From positions 63,820 to 76,415 of the forward strand of contig DFXM01000016.1 of NCBI GenBank assembly GCA_002381695.1: a stretch of DNA of 12,596 bases, read 5' to 3'. The position numbers and the translations under genes were made by a program. Below the pieces are notes generated by a model. It saw nothing but the letters and a program-made list of their open reading frames with translations, had not been told where the DNA came from and ran no database searches. Every line of letters starts with the position of its first letter. The first letter of the stretch is position 1. Below are positions 6,466 to 12,596 of this stretch, in pieces. The stretch comes from Clostridium sp. UBA4108. Its GTDB lineage: Bacteria > Bacillota > Clostridia > Clostridiales > Clostridiaceae.

Positions 6466-6510
6466 AAAGCCGCTTATAGCAGGTTATAAACTGCAATAGG
6501 CGGCTTTTAT
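6466..6510 (+). terminator. Rho-independent terminator of sstT
   Basis: AAAGCCGC (6466-6473) pairs with GCGGCTTT (6500-6507), continued by TTAT/ATAG pairing and a GCAG/CTGC inner stem (6479-6482 with 6491-6494) around an 8-nt loop, then a short T-run. Confidence 0.85.
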
Positions 6511-6619
6511 ATGCATTTTTAAATTTTTGTTTTAATATAGTTCTAAAATCAACAAATATTTAAATTTAATGCAAGGTTTTCATGAGTTAAGTTGTATTAT
6601 AAATGAAAGGGGTGAAGAA

Positions 6620-7099
6620 ATGAACTATTCATTTGACATAGATGAAAAAGTACAAGCACTAGTAGTGAATTATTCCAAAACAATTACTAGGGTTGCATTT
6701 ACATATTTAAAAAACATTTCTGATGCAGAGGATATATCCCAGGAAGTTTTTTTGACCTATTTGAGAACGCAACCTATTTTTCAATCAGTGGAACACGAAA
6801 AGGCATGGTTAATACGAATAACTATAAACAAATGTAAAAATCATTTAAAGAGCCCATGGTTTAGAAATATATTTCCAGTACCAGAAGACTTAAGTTATTT
6901 ACCTAAAGAAGAAGATGAGGCATTAGCAGCAGTGCTTGCCCTGGATAGAAAGTATCGAATTCCTATACATTTGCACTATTATGAAGGCTATACCATCGAG
7001 GAGATTGCTGAAATACTAGATTCAAAAGTTGGTACGGTAAGCAGTTGGTTGAGTCGAGGAAGAAAAATTCTGAAAAAGAGATTGGAGGAGTTTTTATGA
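6620..7099 (+). CDS. ECF-type RNA polymerase sigma factor
   Basis: A 159-residue sigma-70 family protein with only regions 2 and 4, as in extracytoplasmic-function sigma factors. Region 2 spans ~15-80 with the core-binding DAEDISQEVF (35-44) and AWLIRITINKCKNHLK; region 4 spans ~105-157 with the HTH YTIEEIAEILDSKVGTVSSW recognising the -35 element. An in-frame ATG at 6569 would add 17 residues, but AAAGGGGTG just before 6620 and family length support the shorter form. It overlaps the following anti-sigma gene by ATGA, the classic arrangement for a sigma/anti-sigma pair held inactive at the membrane until a signal arrives. No clear ECF promoter could be picked out upstream, so autoregulation is likely but not shown. 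Confidence 0.92.
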   Translation: MNYSFDIDEKVQALVVNYSKTITRVAFTYLKNISDAEDISQEVFLTYLRTQPIFQSVEHEKAWLIRITINKCKNHLKSPWFRNIFPVPEDLSYLPKEEDEALAAVLALDRKYRIPIHLHYYEGYTIEEIAEILDSKVGTVSSWLSRGRKILKKRLEEFL

Positions 7100-8226
7100 A
7101 AGCAAATAAATATTGTTCTGCAATGAATCATTTGAAATTTAAGGATACATTAATTGAAGATACATTGAAATTACTTGAAGAGAACAAGGATATGGAAAAT
7201 AAAGAAGGAAAAAATATTAAGTGGCATCCTTCATTGAGAAGATTACCTAAAGTAGCCATTATAATTCTTTGCATTATCTTGGCTTCAGGGACAGTTGCTA
7301 CAGCCACATATGTTATACTTGGTGCAGAGAATTTCAAAGGATTTTTCACTAAGGAGCTCCTTAAAAATCAAATGGAGAAGCCAGGAATAATGAATTTACA
7401 TCAACTTCAGGATATGTCAGTATCTACAAATGGAATTGTATGCGAAACAAATGAGTTACGGTTTGAGTTATTAGGATTAATCAAAAGTGAAGATACTGCT
7501 ACTATCATGTTAAAAATCACAGCTAAACAGTTAGATAGTATTTTATATGATGGTGGTATTCCTGTACTTAAAAATTATAGATTCAATGATGAAGGAGGAA
7601 GTCTTGCTGAAATTAGTTCACAAGGAAGAAGTCGTTATATCTATTCTGATGAGGATGATACTCTGAAAGAAAATCAATGCATTTATATAGCATCTTTTAT
7701 ATCGGATGATAGTCTTGATGATAAAGAGTATAGTTTTTCTTTTACAGATTTCGGCTACTTTACAATAGGTAAAAAAAATAGTCCTGGGACTGATTTTCCT
7801 ATAATATATGAAGGAACATGGGAATTTAATGTTGCTTTTGATAATGCAAAGAATATAGGCAAAAATATAGACCTCCATAGAACAGTTAATATAGAAGACC
7901 TTGTTATGAGAATGGAAACTGTAAAAATGACGCCACTGTTTTGTATAGTTAATTTCTCAGCTAAAGATAATAGTCAAATTAATACTTTTATTAAACATAT
8001 AAATGATATTGAATTCAAATTAAAAGATGGCTCCATATTAAATTCAGATTACTATTCAATTTCAGGTGGAGGGGGATTCAATTATTTGGAAGATGATAAG
8101 GCAAAATATGACATAACCATTGATTTTTTAGTACCAATAGATATTAATCAAATTGAAGCAATATCTATATTGGGAGAAGATTATTCATTGAAAAGGTATC
8201 CTCTAAATGTCATTAAGACAAATTAG
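7096..8226 (+). CDS. DUF4179-type membrane anti-sigma factor
   Basis: A 376-residue single-pass membrane protein. The cytoplasmic N-terminus (about 1-52) should bind the sigma factor; a membrane helix at ~53-73 (VAIIILCIILASGTVATATY) is followed by a large extracytoplasmic part. The helix followed by YVILGAENFKGFFTKELL matches the DUF4179 family, commonly encoded directly after ECF sigma factors in clostridia and bacilli. An upstream in-frame start at 7045 lies inside the sigma gene and lacks support; GGAGGAG five bases before the ATG at 7096 and the ATGA overlap decide the start. The external domain probably senses a cell-envelope signal, but the ligand is unknown. A hairpin terminator follows at 8257-8280. 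Confidence 0.88.
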   Translation: MKANKYCSAMNHLKFKDTLIEDTLKLLEENKDMENKEGKNIKWHPSLRRLPKVAIIILCIILASGTVATATYVILGAENFKGFFTKELLKNQMEKPGIMNLHQLQDMSVSTNGIVCETNELRFELLGLIKSEDTATIMLKITAKQLDSILYDGGIPVLKNYRFNDEGGSLAEISSQGRSRYIYSDEDDTLKENQCIYIASFISDDSLDDKEYSFSFTDFGYFTIGKKNSPGTDFPIIYEGTWEFNVAFDNAKNIGKNIDLHRTVNIEDLVMRMETVKMTPLFCIVNFSAKDNSQINTFIKHINDIEFKLKDGSILNSDYYSISGGGGFNYLEDDKAKYDITIDFLVPIDINQIEAISILGEDYSLKRYPLNVIKTN

Positions 8227-8256
8227 ATTTTTGATGTTGAAAATATATGAATTTTT

Positions 8257-8290
8257 AATGGAAGTTATTTAACTTCCATTAATTTCTTCT
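8257..8290 (+). terminator. Terminator of the sigma/anti-sigma operon
   Basis: AATGGAAGTT (8257-8266) pairs perfectly with AACTTCCATT (8271-8280) around a 4-nt loop, followed by a T-rich stretch. It begins 31 bp after the anti-sigma stop codon. Confidence 0.75.
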
Positions 8291-8309
8291 TAAAGAATGT
8301 CTCGAAGCA

Positions 8310-8456
8310 TTACTCTCTTAAAAGACATTCAAATATACACTTTTGTCTCTCACCTTCCAGATACATTACATTATGTGGTGGCAATTCTGCTATCTCTTTG
8401 AGTTTAAGCCCTGCCTTTTCACAAGTTCTTCGAGATGCCCATTTGAATTGTTTAAA
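8310..8456 (-). pseudogene. 3' fragment of a GNAT acetyltransferase gene
   Basis: Too short to stand as a gene: an open minus-strand frame of ~48 codons ending in TAA at 8310-8312 and beginning directly after an in-frame TAA (8457-8459). Its translation contains ASRRTCEKAGLKLKEIAELP and then MYLEGERQKCIFE, which resembles the C-terminal end of RimJ/RimL-type GNAT acetyltransferases (the ASxxxxEKxGF acetyl-CoA helix followed by the final beta-strands). There is no plausible start or ribosome binding site, and the N-terminal two thirds are absent. It is therefore a truncated relic, probably left by an insertion or deletion next to the ANT gene. Family assignment is from pattern recognition only. 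It accounts for much of the 313-bp gap 8227-8539. Confidence 0.6.
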
Positions 8457-8539
8457 TTAATATTTTCTAATAAACCATAAAAATATTATAGCAGTTATTT
8501 ATATAATTAATTTTACAAAATTTTGTTATTCAATAAAAT

Positions 8540-9301
8540 CTAAAAGGGAAGTTTGGTAACTTTATAATCAATTCCAAGTTCTGCATACCAATCATTTAGT
8601 CCAAGCCATAGATCTTCACAGAGCTTATAAATATATTCTTTATCATTCAACTTTCCCTCCATTACACAAAAAACCAGTTCTTCGTATCCAGAAGGTTTGC
8701 TATCCATTTTTAAAGATTCCTCGAAAGTTCGTGCTCTTGTACTATAATACTGCTTATTAGCAAGTCCAATAAGTTTTGCTGTCTGCCAAGTTAGATCTTT
8801 CGCACCAAGAGGTAGGTAATTAAAATTTTTGCAATTATAATTATTTCTTATTTTAGCCATTGTCTCATAAGGCTCCCAAATCATAAACTCTCTCATTGTC
8901 TCGCGTATAGCTGTATCTGAAATATGAAAAGGAAGCTTTCTTACGTCATTGAAAAAATTATTTGGGTCATAAATAGATAAAATATTTACGAACATACCTA
9001 CCCGTATTGCCCAAGAATCATCAACCATCATGGCTTCACTTAAAATTTCATTTTTTTGCTTTGTGCTAATCTCAATCTTGAATTTTTCATAAATAAATTC
9101 GTAACTTTTTATTTCAATTCCATCTTTAGTTATAACATGCATTTCAATATCTGAAAATGGTCCATCACTTTCTAAGGCTAAGGAACCATAAGCTCCAATA
9201 GCGATTATATCTGTTTTATAAATAGATAGCAATTTATCCTTTATAATATTAATAATTTCTAATTTCTCATCCCTAGAAGTTGAAGCAGGATATGACAGCA
9301 T
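8540..9301 (-). CDS. ANT(4')-like aminoglycoside nucleotidyltransferase (kanamycin nucleotidyltransferase family)
   Basis: A 253-residue cytoplasmic protein matching, by memory comparison, the whole length of ANT(4')/KNT enzymes, which transfer AMP from ATP to the 4'-hydroxyl of kanamycin-type aminoglycosides. GAYGSLALESDGPFSDIEM (36-54) contains the Pol-beta-type GS motif and metal-binding Asp51 and Glu53; WEPYETMAKIRN (142-153) aligns with the KNT segment around catalytic Glu145, giving Glu146 here. KPSGYEELVFCVMEGKL and the final KLPF also parallel KNT (LPSGYDHLCQFVMSGQL; RIPF). Identity looks moderate, so this is a family member, not the plasmid gene aadD; substrate and resistance need not be the same. 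GGAGGT eight bases upstream fixes the start. It lies beside acetyltransferase and nucleotidyltransferase genes transcribed the same way. Confidence 0.85.
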   Translation of the reverse strand: MLSYPASTSRDEKLEIINIIKDKLLSIYKTDIIAIGAYGSLALESDGPFSDIEMHVITKDGIEIKSYEFIYEKFKIEISTKQKNEILSEAMMVDDSWAIRVGMFVNILSIYDPNNFFNDVRKLPFHISDTAIRETMREFMIWEPYETMAKIRNNYNCKNFNYLPLGAKDLTWQTAKLIGLANKQYYSTRARTFEESLKMDSKPSGYEELVFCVMEGKLNDKEYIYKLCEDLWLGLNDWYAELGIDYKVTKLPF

Positions 9302-9394
9302 TGACTTTTACCTCCTTAAATATATTAACAATTTTTGTTTAATTTTATCATTTTAAATTCATTAGAAGAAGAAAGATTTCATATACTATTGTAC

Positions 9395-9594
9395 TTTGCT
9401 GCAACTTATATATTCATCTATAATTCTAATATCCTTAATATCCTTTTCTCTTCCTAGCTCTGCCTTTTGTTTTTTATACTTTCTAAACCAACCACTGGTA
9501 ATCCATCTAACGCTGCACCTGAGGTTATCCAATACTCATTTAGAGGCAAATCCATATCTGTAAGTATTTTAATTATATTTTCTTTATATATAAT
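9395..9594 (-). pseudogene. Dead copy of the small nucleotidyltransferase-fold gene
   Basis: This 200-bp stretch is a decayed duplicate of the gene at 10696-11079. Relative to it, the start codon is ATT (9592-9594), 183 bp corresponding to residues ~30-90 are missing, one base is lost in a T-run near 9470-9476 (frameshift), and the stop TAA has become AAA. The deletion removes the GTNDIDL active-site segment. Its length is exactly accounted for: 384 minus 183 minus 1 equals 200. Upstream sequence (9595-9805) is much better preserved. The 521-bp gap 9302-9822 is filled by this pseudogene and that repeat, apart from ~90 bp next to the ANT gene. Confidence 0.85.
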
Positions 9595-9805
9595 TCTGTT
9601 ACCTCCCAATATATTTATATTTCCTTTAGTCCACTGTATTTTACAAGGTTATCTTTATGGTAATAGTTTCCAAGAAATATTCTGTTAAATATCATACCTG
9701 TAAATAATTGAATTAATCCCTCATATGATAAAGGTTAGCCTCCATAGTTTTTATGGAGGCAGTTTAAAATTAAGATGTCTCAGTTAATTGCATAAAATAA
9801 GAAAA
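9595..9805 (-). repeat. Leader repeat, copy A
   Basis: Aligns without gaps to 11080-11290 at a constant offset of 1485; I count 17 mismatches in 211 positions (about 92%). It spans from just before the lost start codon of the pseudogene to 17 bp from the stop codon of the GNAT gene, and holds the hairpin at 9738-9760. Function is unknown; it could be a promoter-bearing leader, a terminator-bearing spacer, or part of a mobile module. Confidence 0.85.
9738..9760 (-). terminator. Hairpin, possible terminator of the GNAT gene
   Basis: GCCTCCATA (9738-9746) pairs with TATGGAGGC (9752-9760) around a 5-nt loop, 62 bp after the GNAT stop codon. The U-run is poor on both strands, so termination is plausible but not certain. 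The same hairpin occurs in copy B. Confidence 0.5.
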
Positions 9806-9822
9806 TGGTTCACCAATATACA

Positions 9823-10521
9823 CTAATAAATAGAAAGGTCAACACCGTACAATTCACATTTTAGTTTTCTTGCTACAGACTGTGATGCACTATTATCCCA
9901 TGAGGTGCTATAGGTCGGTATTCGGTTCATTTCATAAATAGCTGTTGCCCAGGCTACAACCGCATCAGCAGCATATCCTTTTCCACGAAAATCGGGTAAA
10001 GTTTCAACACCAGCCTCATGGGATGCATCAGCAATACGTGAACTGAAACATATAGACACCGCTCTCCCATTCACAAATTTTACAAAACATGGTTCCCAAA
10101 ATTCTAGCTCTGATAGCATATAGTCAAAGCCATTCTTTAAAAGGTATATATTATCCTTTGTCATTTTTATTACGTCACTGGGGAAAGCTAGTCCTCTTGG
10201 TATTCTGTATGCAGGACCTTCAAACATCTTCTGAATTTCTTGATGCTCCTTAAGAATTTCTTTTATTTTCTCTAAAAGAACTGTATTCCTTGGTAAATTG
10301 AAACTAGTTGACTCCGCAGCGACTAAATTTGTTAGTTTTTTTATTATACCTTGGGGCAAATCGTAACGAAAGCGCATTACATTACCTTCTGGTGTCCGAC
10401 CAAGGAAAAAACGTGGTGCAGGGACACCGTCAAGGTCATTTATATTTCTGATAAAATTATTGTTATCGTGTGTAAAGAGAGCCTTAGTCTGCATCTCCAT
10501 AAGCTCCAACTTATTTGGCAT
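9823..10521 (-). CDS. GNAT-family N-acetyltransferase
   Basis: A 232-residue cytoplasmic protein. The C-terminal ~115 residues carry the GNAT fold that transfers acetyl from acetyl-CoA: a beta-strand VETLPDF leading into the acetyl-CoA pyrophosphate-binding motif RGKGYA (179-184, the R-x-x-G-x-G/A signature), then SWDNSASQSVARKLKCELYG, the usual last helix and strand. The N-terminal ~110 residues (LDGVPAPRFFLGRTPEGN) form a second domain, as in longer GNAT proteins of Firmicutes with degenerate N-terminal halves. The substrate cannot be predicted; antibiotic, polyamine or protein are all possible. AGGAGGT nine bases upstream fixes the start. It is sandwiched between the two copies of the nucleotidyltransferase module. 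Confidence 0.85.
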   Translation of the reverse strand: MPNKLELMEMQTKALFTHDNNNFIRNINDLDGVPAPRFFLGRTPEGNVMRFRYDLPQGIIKKLTNLVAAESTSFNLPRNTVLLEKIKEILKEHQEIQKMFEGPAYRIPRGLAFPSDVIKMTKDNIYLLKNGFDYMLSELEFWEPCFVKFVNGRAVSICFSSRIADASHEAGVETLPDFRGKGYAADAVVAWATAIYEMNRIPTYSTSWDNSASQSVARKLKCELYGVDLSIY

Positions 10522-10695
10522 ATGTAACCTACCTCCTGTTAAATATCTGGTGCAAAAATATATGAAATATTATCTACTTAAATTTTAAGAACCTCTATGT
10601 TTCATTTCAATATAAAATAGAACTTTTTAACGCTTTATTTCACAATAACTTACAAGTATGTACTATATTATAGCCTATTTATATAATGTACAAGC

Positions 10696-11079
10696 TTAAT
10701 TACAACTTATATATTCATCTATAATTCTAATATCCTCAATATCCTTTTCTCTTCCTAGCCCTGCCTTTTGTTTCTTTATACTTTCTAAACTACCCACTGG
10801 TAATCCATGAATAAATTCTATTTCATCAACAAACCAATTTTCCAATAATTCTATTGTATCATCTACAGTTACAATTCTTGAATTATCTTCTACCACTTTA
10901 TATTTACAGCCTTTGTTTAAAAAATGTTCTACTAAATTAGTTGTGACTCCTAAATCAATATCATTTGTACCTTTTTTAACTCCATGAATCACTAAGGCTG
11001 CACCTGAGGTTATCCAATACTCACTTAAAGGCAAGTTCATATCCTTAAGTATTTTAATTATATTTTCTTTATATAGCAT
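10696..11079 (-). CDS. Small nucleotidyltransferase-fold protein
   Basis: A 127-residue single-domain protein with a minimal Pol-beta nucleotidyltransferase signature: TSGAALVIHG (24-33) in place of the usual GS motif, then GTNDIDLGV (37-45) with Asp40 and Asp42 as presumed metal ligands and Asp85 or Glu88 (VDEIEF) as the third carboxylate. The C-terminal GREKDIEDI (109-117) is typical of this fold in antitoxin-like and lincosamide-nucleotidyltransferase-like proteins. Substrate is unknown; no HEPN partner is adjacent. A longer reading from TTG at 11094 would translate the GGGAGGG ribosome binding site (11086-11092), so the ATG at 11079, six bases beyond it, is chosen. A dead duplicate lies at 9395-9594, and the shared 211-bp repeat is immediately upstream. 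The 174-bp gap to the GNAT gene holds no feature I can support. Confidence 0.8.
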   Translation of the reverse strand: MLYKENIIKILKDMNLPLSEYWITSGAALVIHGVKKGTNDIDLGVTTNLVEHFLNKGCKYKVVEDNSRIVTVDDTIELLENWFVDEIEFIHGLPVGSLESIKKQKAGLGREKDIEDIRIIDEYISCN

Positions 11080-11290
11080 TCTATTCCCTCCCAATATATT
11101 GATATTTCCTTTAGTCCGCTGTATTTTACAAGGTTATCTTTATGGTAATATTTACCAAGAAATATTTTCTTGAATATCATACTTATAAATAATTGAATTA
11201 ATCCCTCATCTGATAAATGTTAGCCTCCATAGCTTCTATGGAGGCAGTTTAAAATTAAGATGTCTCAGTTAGTTGCATAAAACAAGAAAA
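11080..11290 (-). repeat. Leader repeat, copy B
   Basis: Counterpart of 9595-9805 (about 92% identical) and, over 11130-11207, of 2799-2876 (about 79%). It includes the GGGAGGG ribosome binding site of the nucleotidyltransferase gene and the hairpin at 11223-11245, and ends 8 bp from the stop codon of the serine hydrolase. It is the only copy upstream of an intact nucleotidyltransferase gene. Confidence 0.85.
11223..11245 (-). terminator. Hairpin, possible terminator of the serine hydrolase gene
   Basis: GCCTCCATAG (11223-11232) pairs perfectly with CTATGGAGGC (11236-11245) around a 3-nt loop, 53 bp after the hydrolase stop codon. A proper U-run is lacking on both strands. Confidence 0.5.
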
Positions 11291-11298
11291 ATATCACA

Positions 11299-12384
11299 TT
11301 ATTCAAATGTTGTTACTTTATCTTGTATTGTAGACATCATACTTTCAACTATTTTAAATGCCATGTAGCTACCTGCATCACGATTGCATAAAACGGTGCA
11401 CACAATTTTGTTCTTGGGATAATAGGCACTTCTGAAGGATACTCCAGGGTCACCTCCCATGGTGTGGATTTTTATAACACTTTCATTATATGTATCCAAC
11501 CATACACCATACCCATAAGCAACGCAGTTTTCTCCAGTTTTTACTTGTGGAGTGCACATGGCTTGTACAGTCTGAGGTGACAGAATTTTTCCATTTAACA
11601 AAGCATTCCAAAATAAATACATGTCTCTTGCTGTAGTATAGGCACCTCCATCACCACCACCAATGATAGGCACAGAATAAATATTTGTCTTTAGTCCACC
11701 TTTTCCATTGTCTGTATAACCAATTGCAGTATCACCTGGAAGATTGTCCATTGAAAAATAACCGCTATGCCCCATACCACATATGTCAAAAATGTACTTT
11801 TGTATGAAAAGTGGAAAATCCATGCCTGAAACTTTTTCTATAATTATAGAAAGTATTACAAATCCTCCATTGTTATACTTAAAGCGATAATCAGGTTCAA
11901 ATTCCATTTTTTTATTTCGAAGTAATCTTAGAAATTCACTAGGCGATTTCATCATATACATGGGGATGTTTTCCCATACCTTAGCATAAGAAACATCTGT
12001 ATCATTTTCTTCCTCATCAAAATAGTCGGAGAATCCTGATGTATGGCTAAGTAGATGACGAATTGTAACCGAATCATCCATATATGGGAAAAAATTTGGC
12101 AGACAAGCTGTAACCGAATCATCTAATGATAATTTTCCCATTTCAATTAATTTTAATACTGCAACAGCAGTAAAAATCTTACATCCAGAAGCTGTTGGAA
12201 ATCTTGTATTTATATTATTTTTAATATGTTCACTTATATTTGCTTCTCCCATAGCTTCTTGTATAACGACTTCTCCATTAATTGAAAGGGATATAACCCC
12301 AGAAAAGTCGGGGTTCTTATTTAATATTTGTGATTTTATAATATTAGCATCCAATACTCTTTCACTCCCATTCCAAACTTTCAA
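11299..12384 (-). CDS. Serine hydrolase, beta-lactamase (class C/AmpC-like) family
   Basis: A ~361-residue protein of the beta-lactamase/penicillin-binding transpeptidase fold. The three active-site motifs are present: SGCK (S-x-x-K, Ser66 and Lys69), YNN (Y-x-N, Tyr170 and Asn172) and HTMGG near residue 307 in place of K-T-G. HLLSHTSGFSDYFD and FKYNNGGFVILSIIIEKVSG are typical of the clostridial serine hydrolases in this family, which mostly act as esterases or peptidases, not as true beta-lactamases. No signal peptide is seen, which argues against cell-wall work. An upstream GTG at 12426 adds 14 residues but has no ribosome binding site, whereas GGAGAG lies eight bases before the TTG at 12384; I prefer TTG. 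Beyond it, 12427-12596 holds no gene I can support. Confidence 0.85.
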   Translation of the reverse strand: MKVWNGSERVLDANIIKSQILNKNPDFSGVISLSINGEVVIQEAMGEANISEHIKNNINTRFPTASGCKIFTAVAVLKLIEMGKLSLDDSVTACLPNFFPYMDDSVTIRHLLSHTSGFSDYFDEEENDTDVSYAKVWENIPMYMMKSPSEFLRLLRNKKMEFEPDYRFKYNNGGFVILSIIIEKVSGMDFPLFIQKYIFDICGMGHSGYFSMDNLPGDTAIGYTDNGKGGLKTNIYSVPIIGGGDGGAYTTARDMYLFWNALLNGKILSPQTVQAMCTPQVKTGENCVAYGYGVWLDTYNESVIKIHTMGGDPGVSFRSAYYPKNKIVCTVLCNRDAGSYMAFKIVESMMSTIQDKVTTFE

Positions 12385-12596
12385 AATTGTTTCTCTCCAC
12401 ACAAAGTAAAAATGATGTTCTTTCACAATATATTACAATTTTGACATAACTATATATAATATTATCATTATTTACCACACTTTGGAATGATTTTTCTTGA
12501 ATATAGGTGATACATCCTTTACATATAAGTTGAAATAAAGATAACTCATATTATAAGTATGTTTAATAAATTATTGAAATTGAGCTTCATATTATT

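Noticed and set aside
7618..7878. 86-codon minus-strand frame inside the anti-sigma gene
   Set aside because: Antisense shadow of a well-supported gene with no start signals. The same applies to the minus-strand frames at 4432-4647, 5226-5423, 6144-6377 and 7128-7349.
9467..9688. 73-codon plus-strand open frame
   Set aside because: It runs antisense across the nucleotidyltransferase pseudogene and into the leader repeat, with no ribosome binding site.
11129..11180. CAAGAAA-TAT-TTTCTTG hairpin within the leader repeat as a conserved regulatory stem
   Set aside because: It is perfect only in copy B; the pairing is lost in the copies at 9595-9805 and 2799-2876, so it is not supported as a conserved structure.
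8310..12426. Integron-like cassette array
   Set aside because: No integrase is visible, and the repeats are not at every gene junction and do not have the attC box structure. Duplication of a leader-gene module explains what is seen.
12441..12468. Plus-strand TTGACA with TATCAT 16 bp downstream
   Set aside because: Boxes look plausible, but no gene follows in the remaining 128 bp and the region is extremely AT-rich, so chance is likely.
1..12596. CRISPR array, tRNA, rRNA or intact insertion sequence
   Set aside because: No regularly spaced repeats, no cloverleaf or rRNA-like stretches, and no transposase or integrase motif were found on reading the window.

Overview
The window is AT-rich, noncoding parts especially. 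Strong GGAGG-type ribosome binding sites sit 5-9 nt before most starts, TTG and GTG occur as candidate starts, and protein families (SstT, DUF4179 anti-sigma factor, clostridial-style serine hydrolase, WYL regulator) point to a low-GC Firmicute, most likely a Clostridium or close relative. This is inferred from composition and protein style; there is no rRNA or other marker. It looks like chromosomal accessory sequence: no phage genes, intact transposase, CRISPR array, rRNA or tRNA was seen.

Layout. (1) 1-3128: noncoding left edge with one arm of a ~70-bp imperfect inverted repeat and a large hairpin; a DJ-1/PfpI protein behind its likely WYL-family regulator (both minus); decayed sequence; a small membrane-anchored protein of unknown function (minus) ending inside a bidirectional terminator; then a repeat-rich 413-bp gap holding the other arm of the inverted repeat. 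(2) 3129-4184, plus strand: a small HAD phosphatase and a four-helix membrane protein, closed by a terminator. (3) 4227-4987: an XRE repressor and a stand-alone peptide deformylase as a two-gene operon behind a near-consensus promoter carrying two similar 11-bp palindromes. (4) 5200-6510: the sodium/serine-threonine symporter gene sstT with terminator. (5) 6620-8280: an ECF sigma factor and its DUF4179 membrane anti-sigma factor, overlapping by ATGA, with terminator. (6) 8310-12384, minus strand: a GNAT fragment, an ANT(4')-like aminoglycoside nucleotidyltransferase, a dead copy of a small nucleotidyltransferase-fold gene, a GNAT acetyltransferase, the intact copy of that small gene, and a beta-lactamase-fold serine hydrolase.

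The most distinctive pattern is in region 6 and the gap before region 2. A ~211-bp segment containing a hairpin lies upstream of both copies of the small nucleotidyltransferase gene (17 mismatches, no gaps by my count). A more diverged 78-bp part of it lies upstream of the unknown membrane protein at 2278-2715. With the pseudogene and a possible further 3'-end remnant, this suggests repeated duplication or capture of a small module. I saw no recognisable defence or biosynthetic system; the strongest leads are this repeat family and the XRE-deformylase operon with its tandem palindromes.
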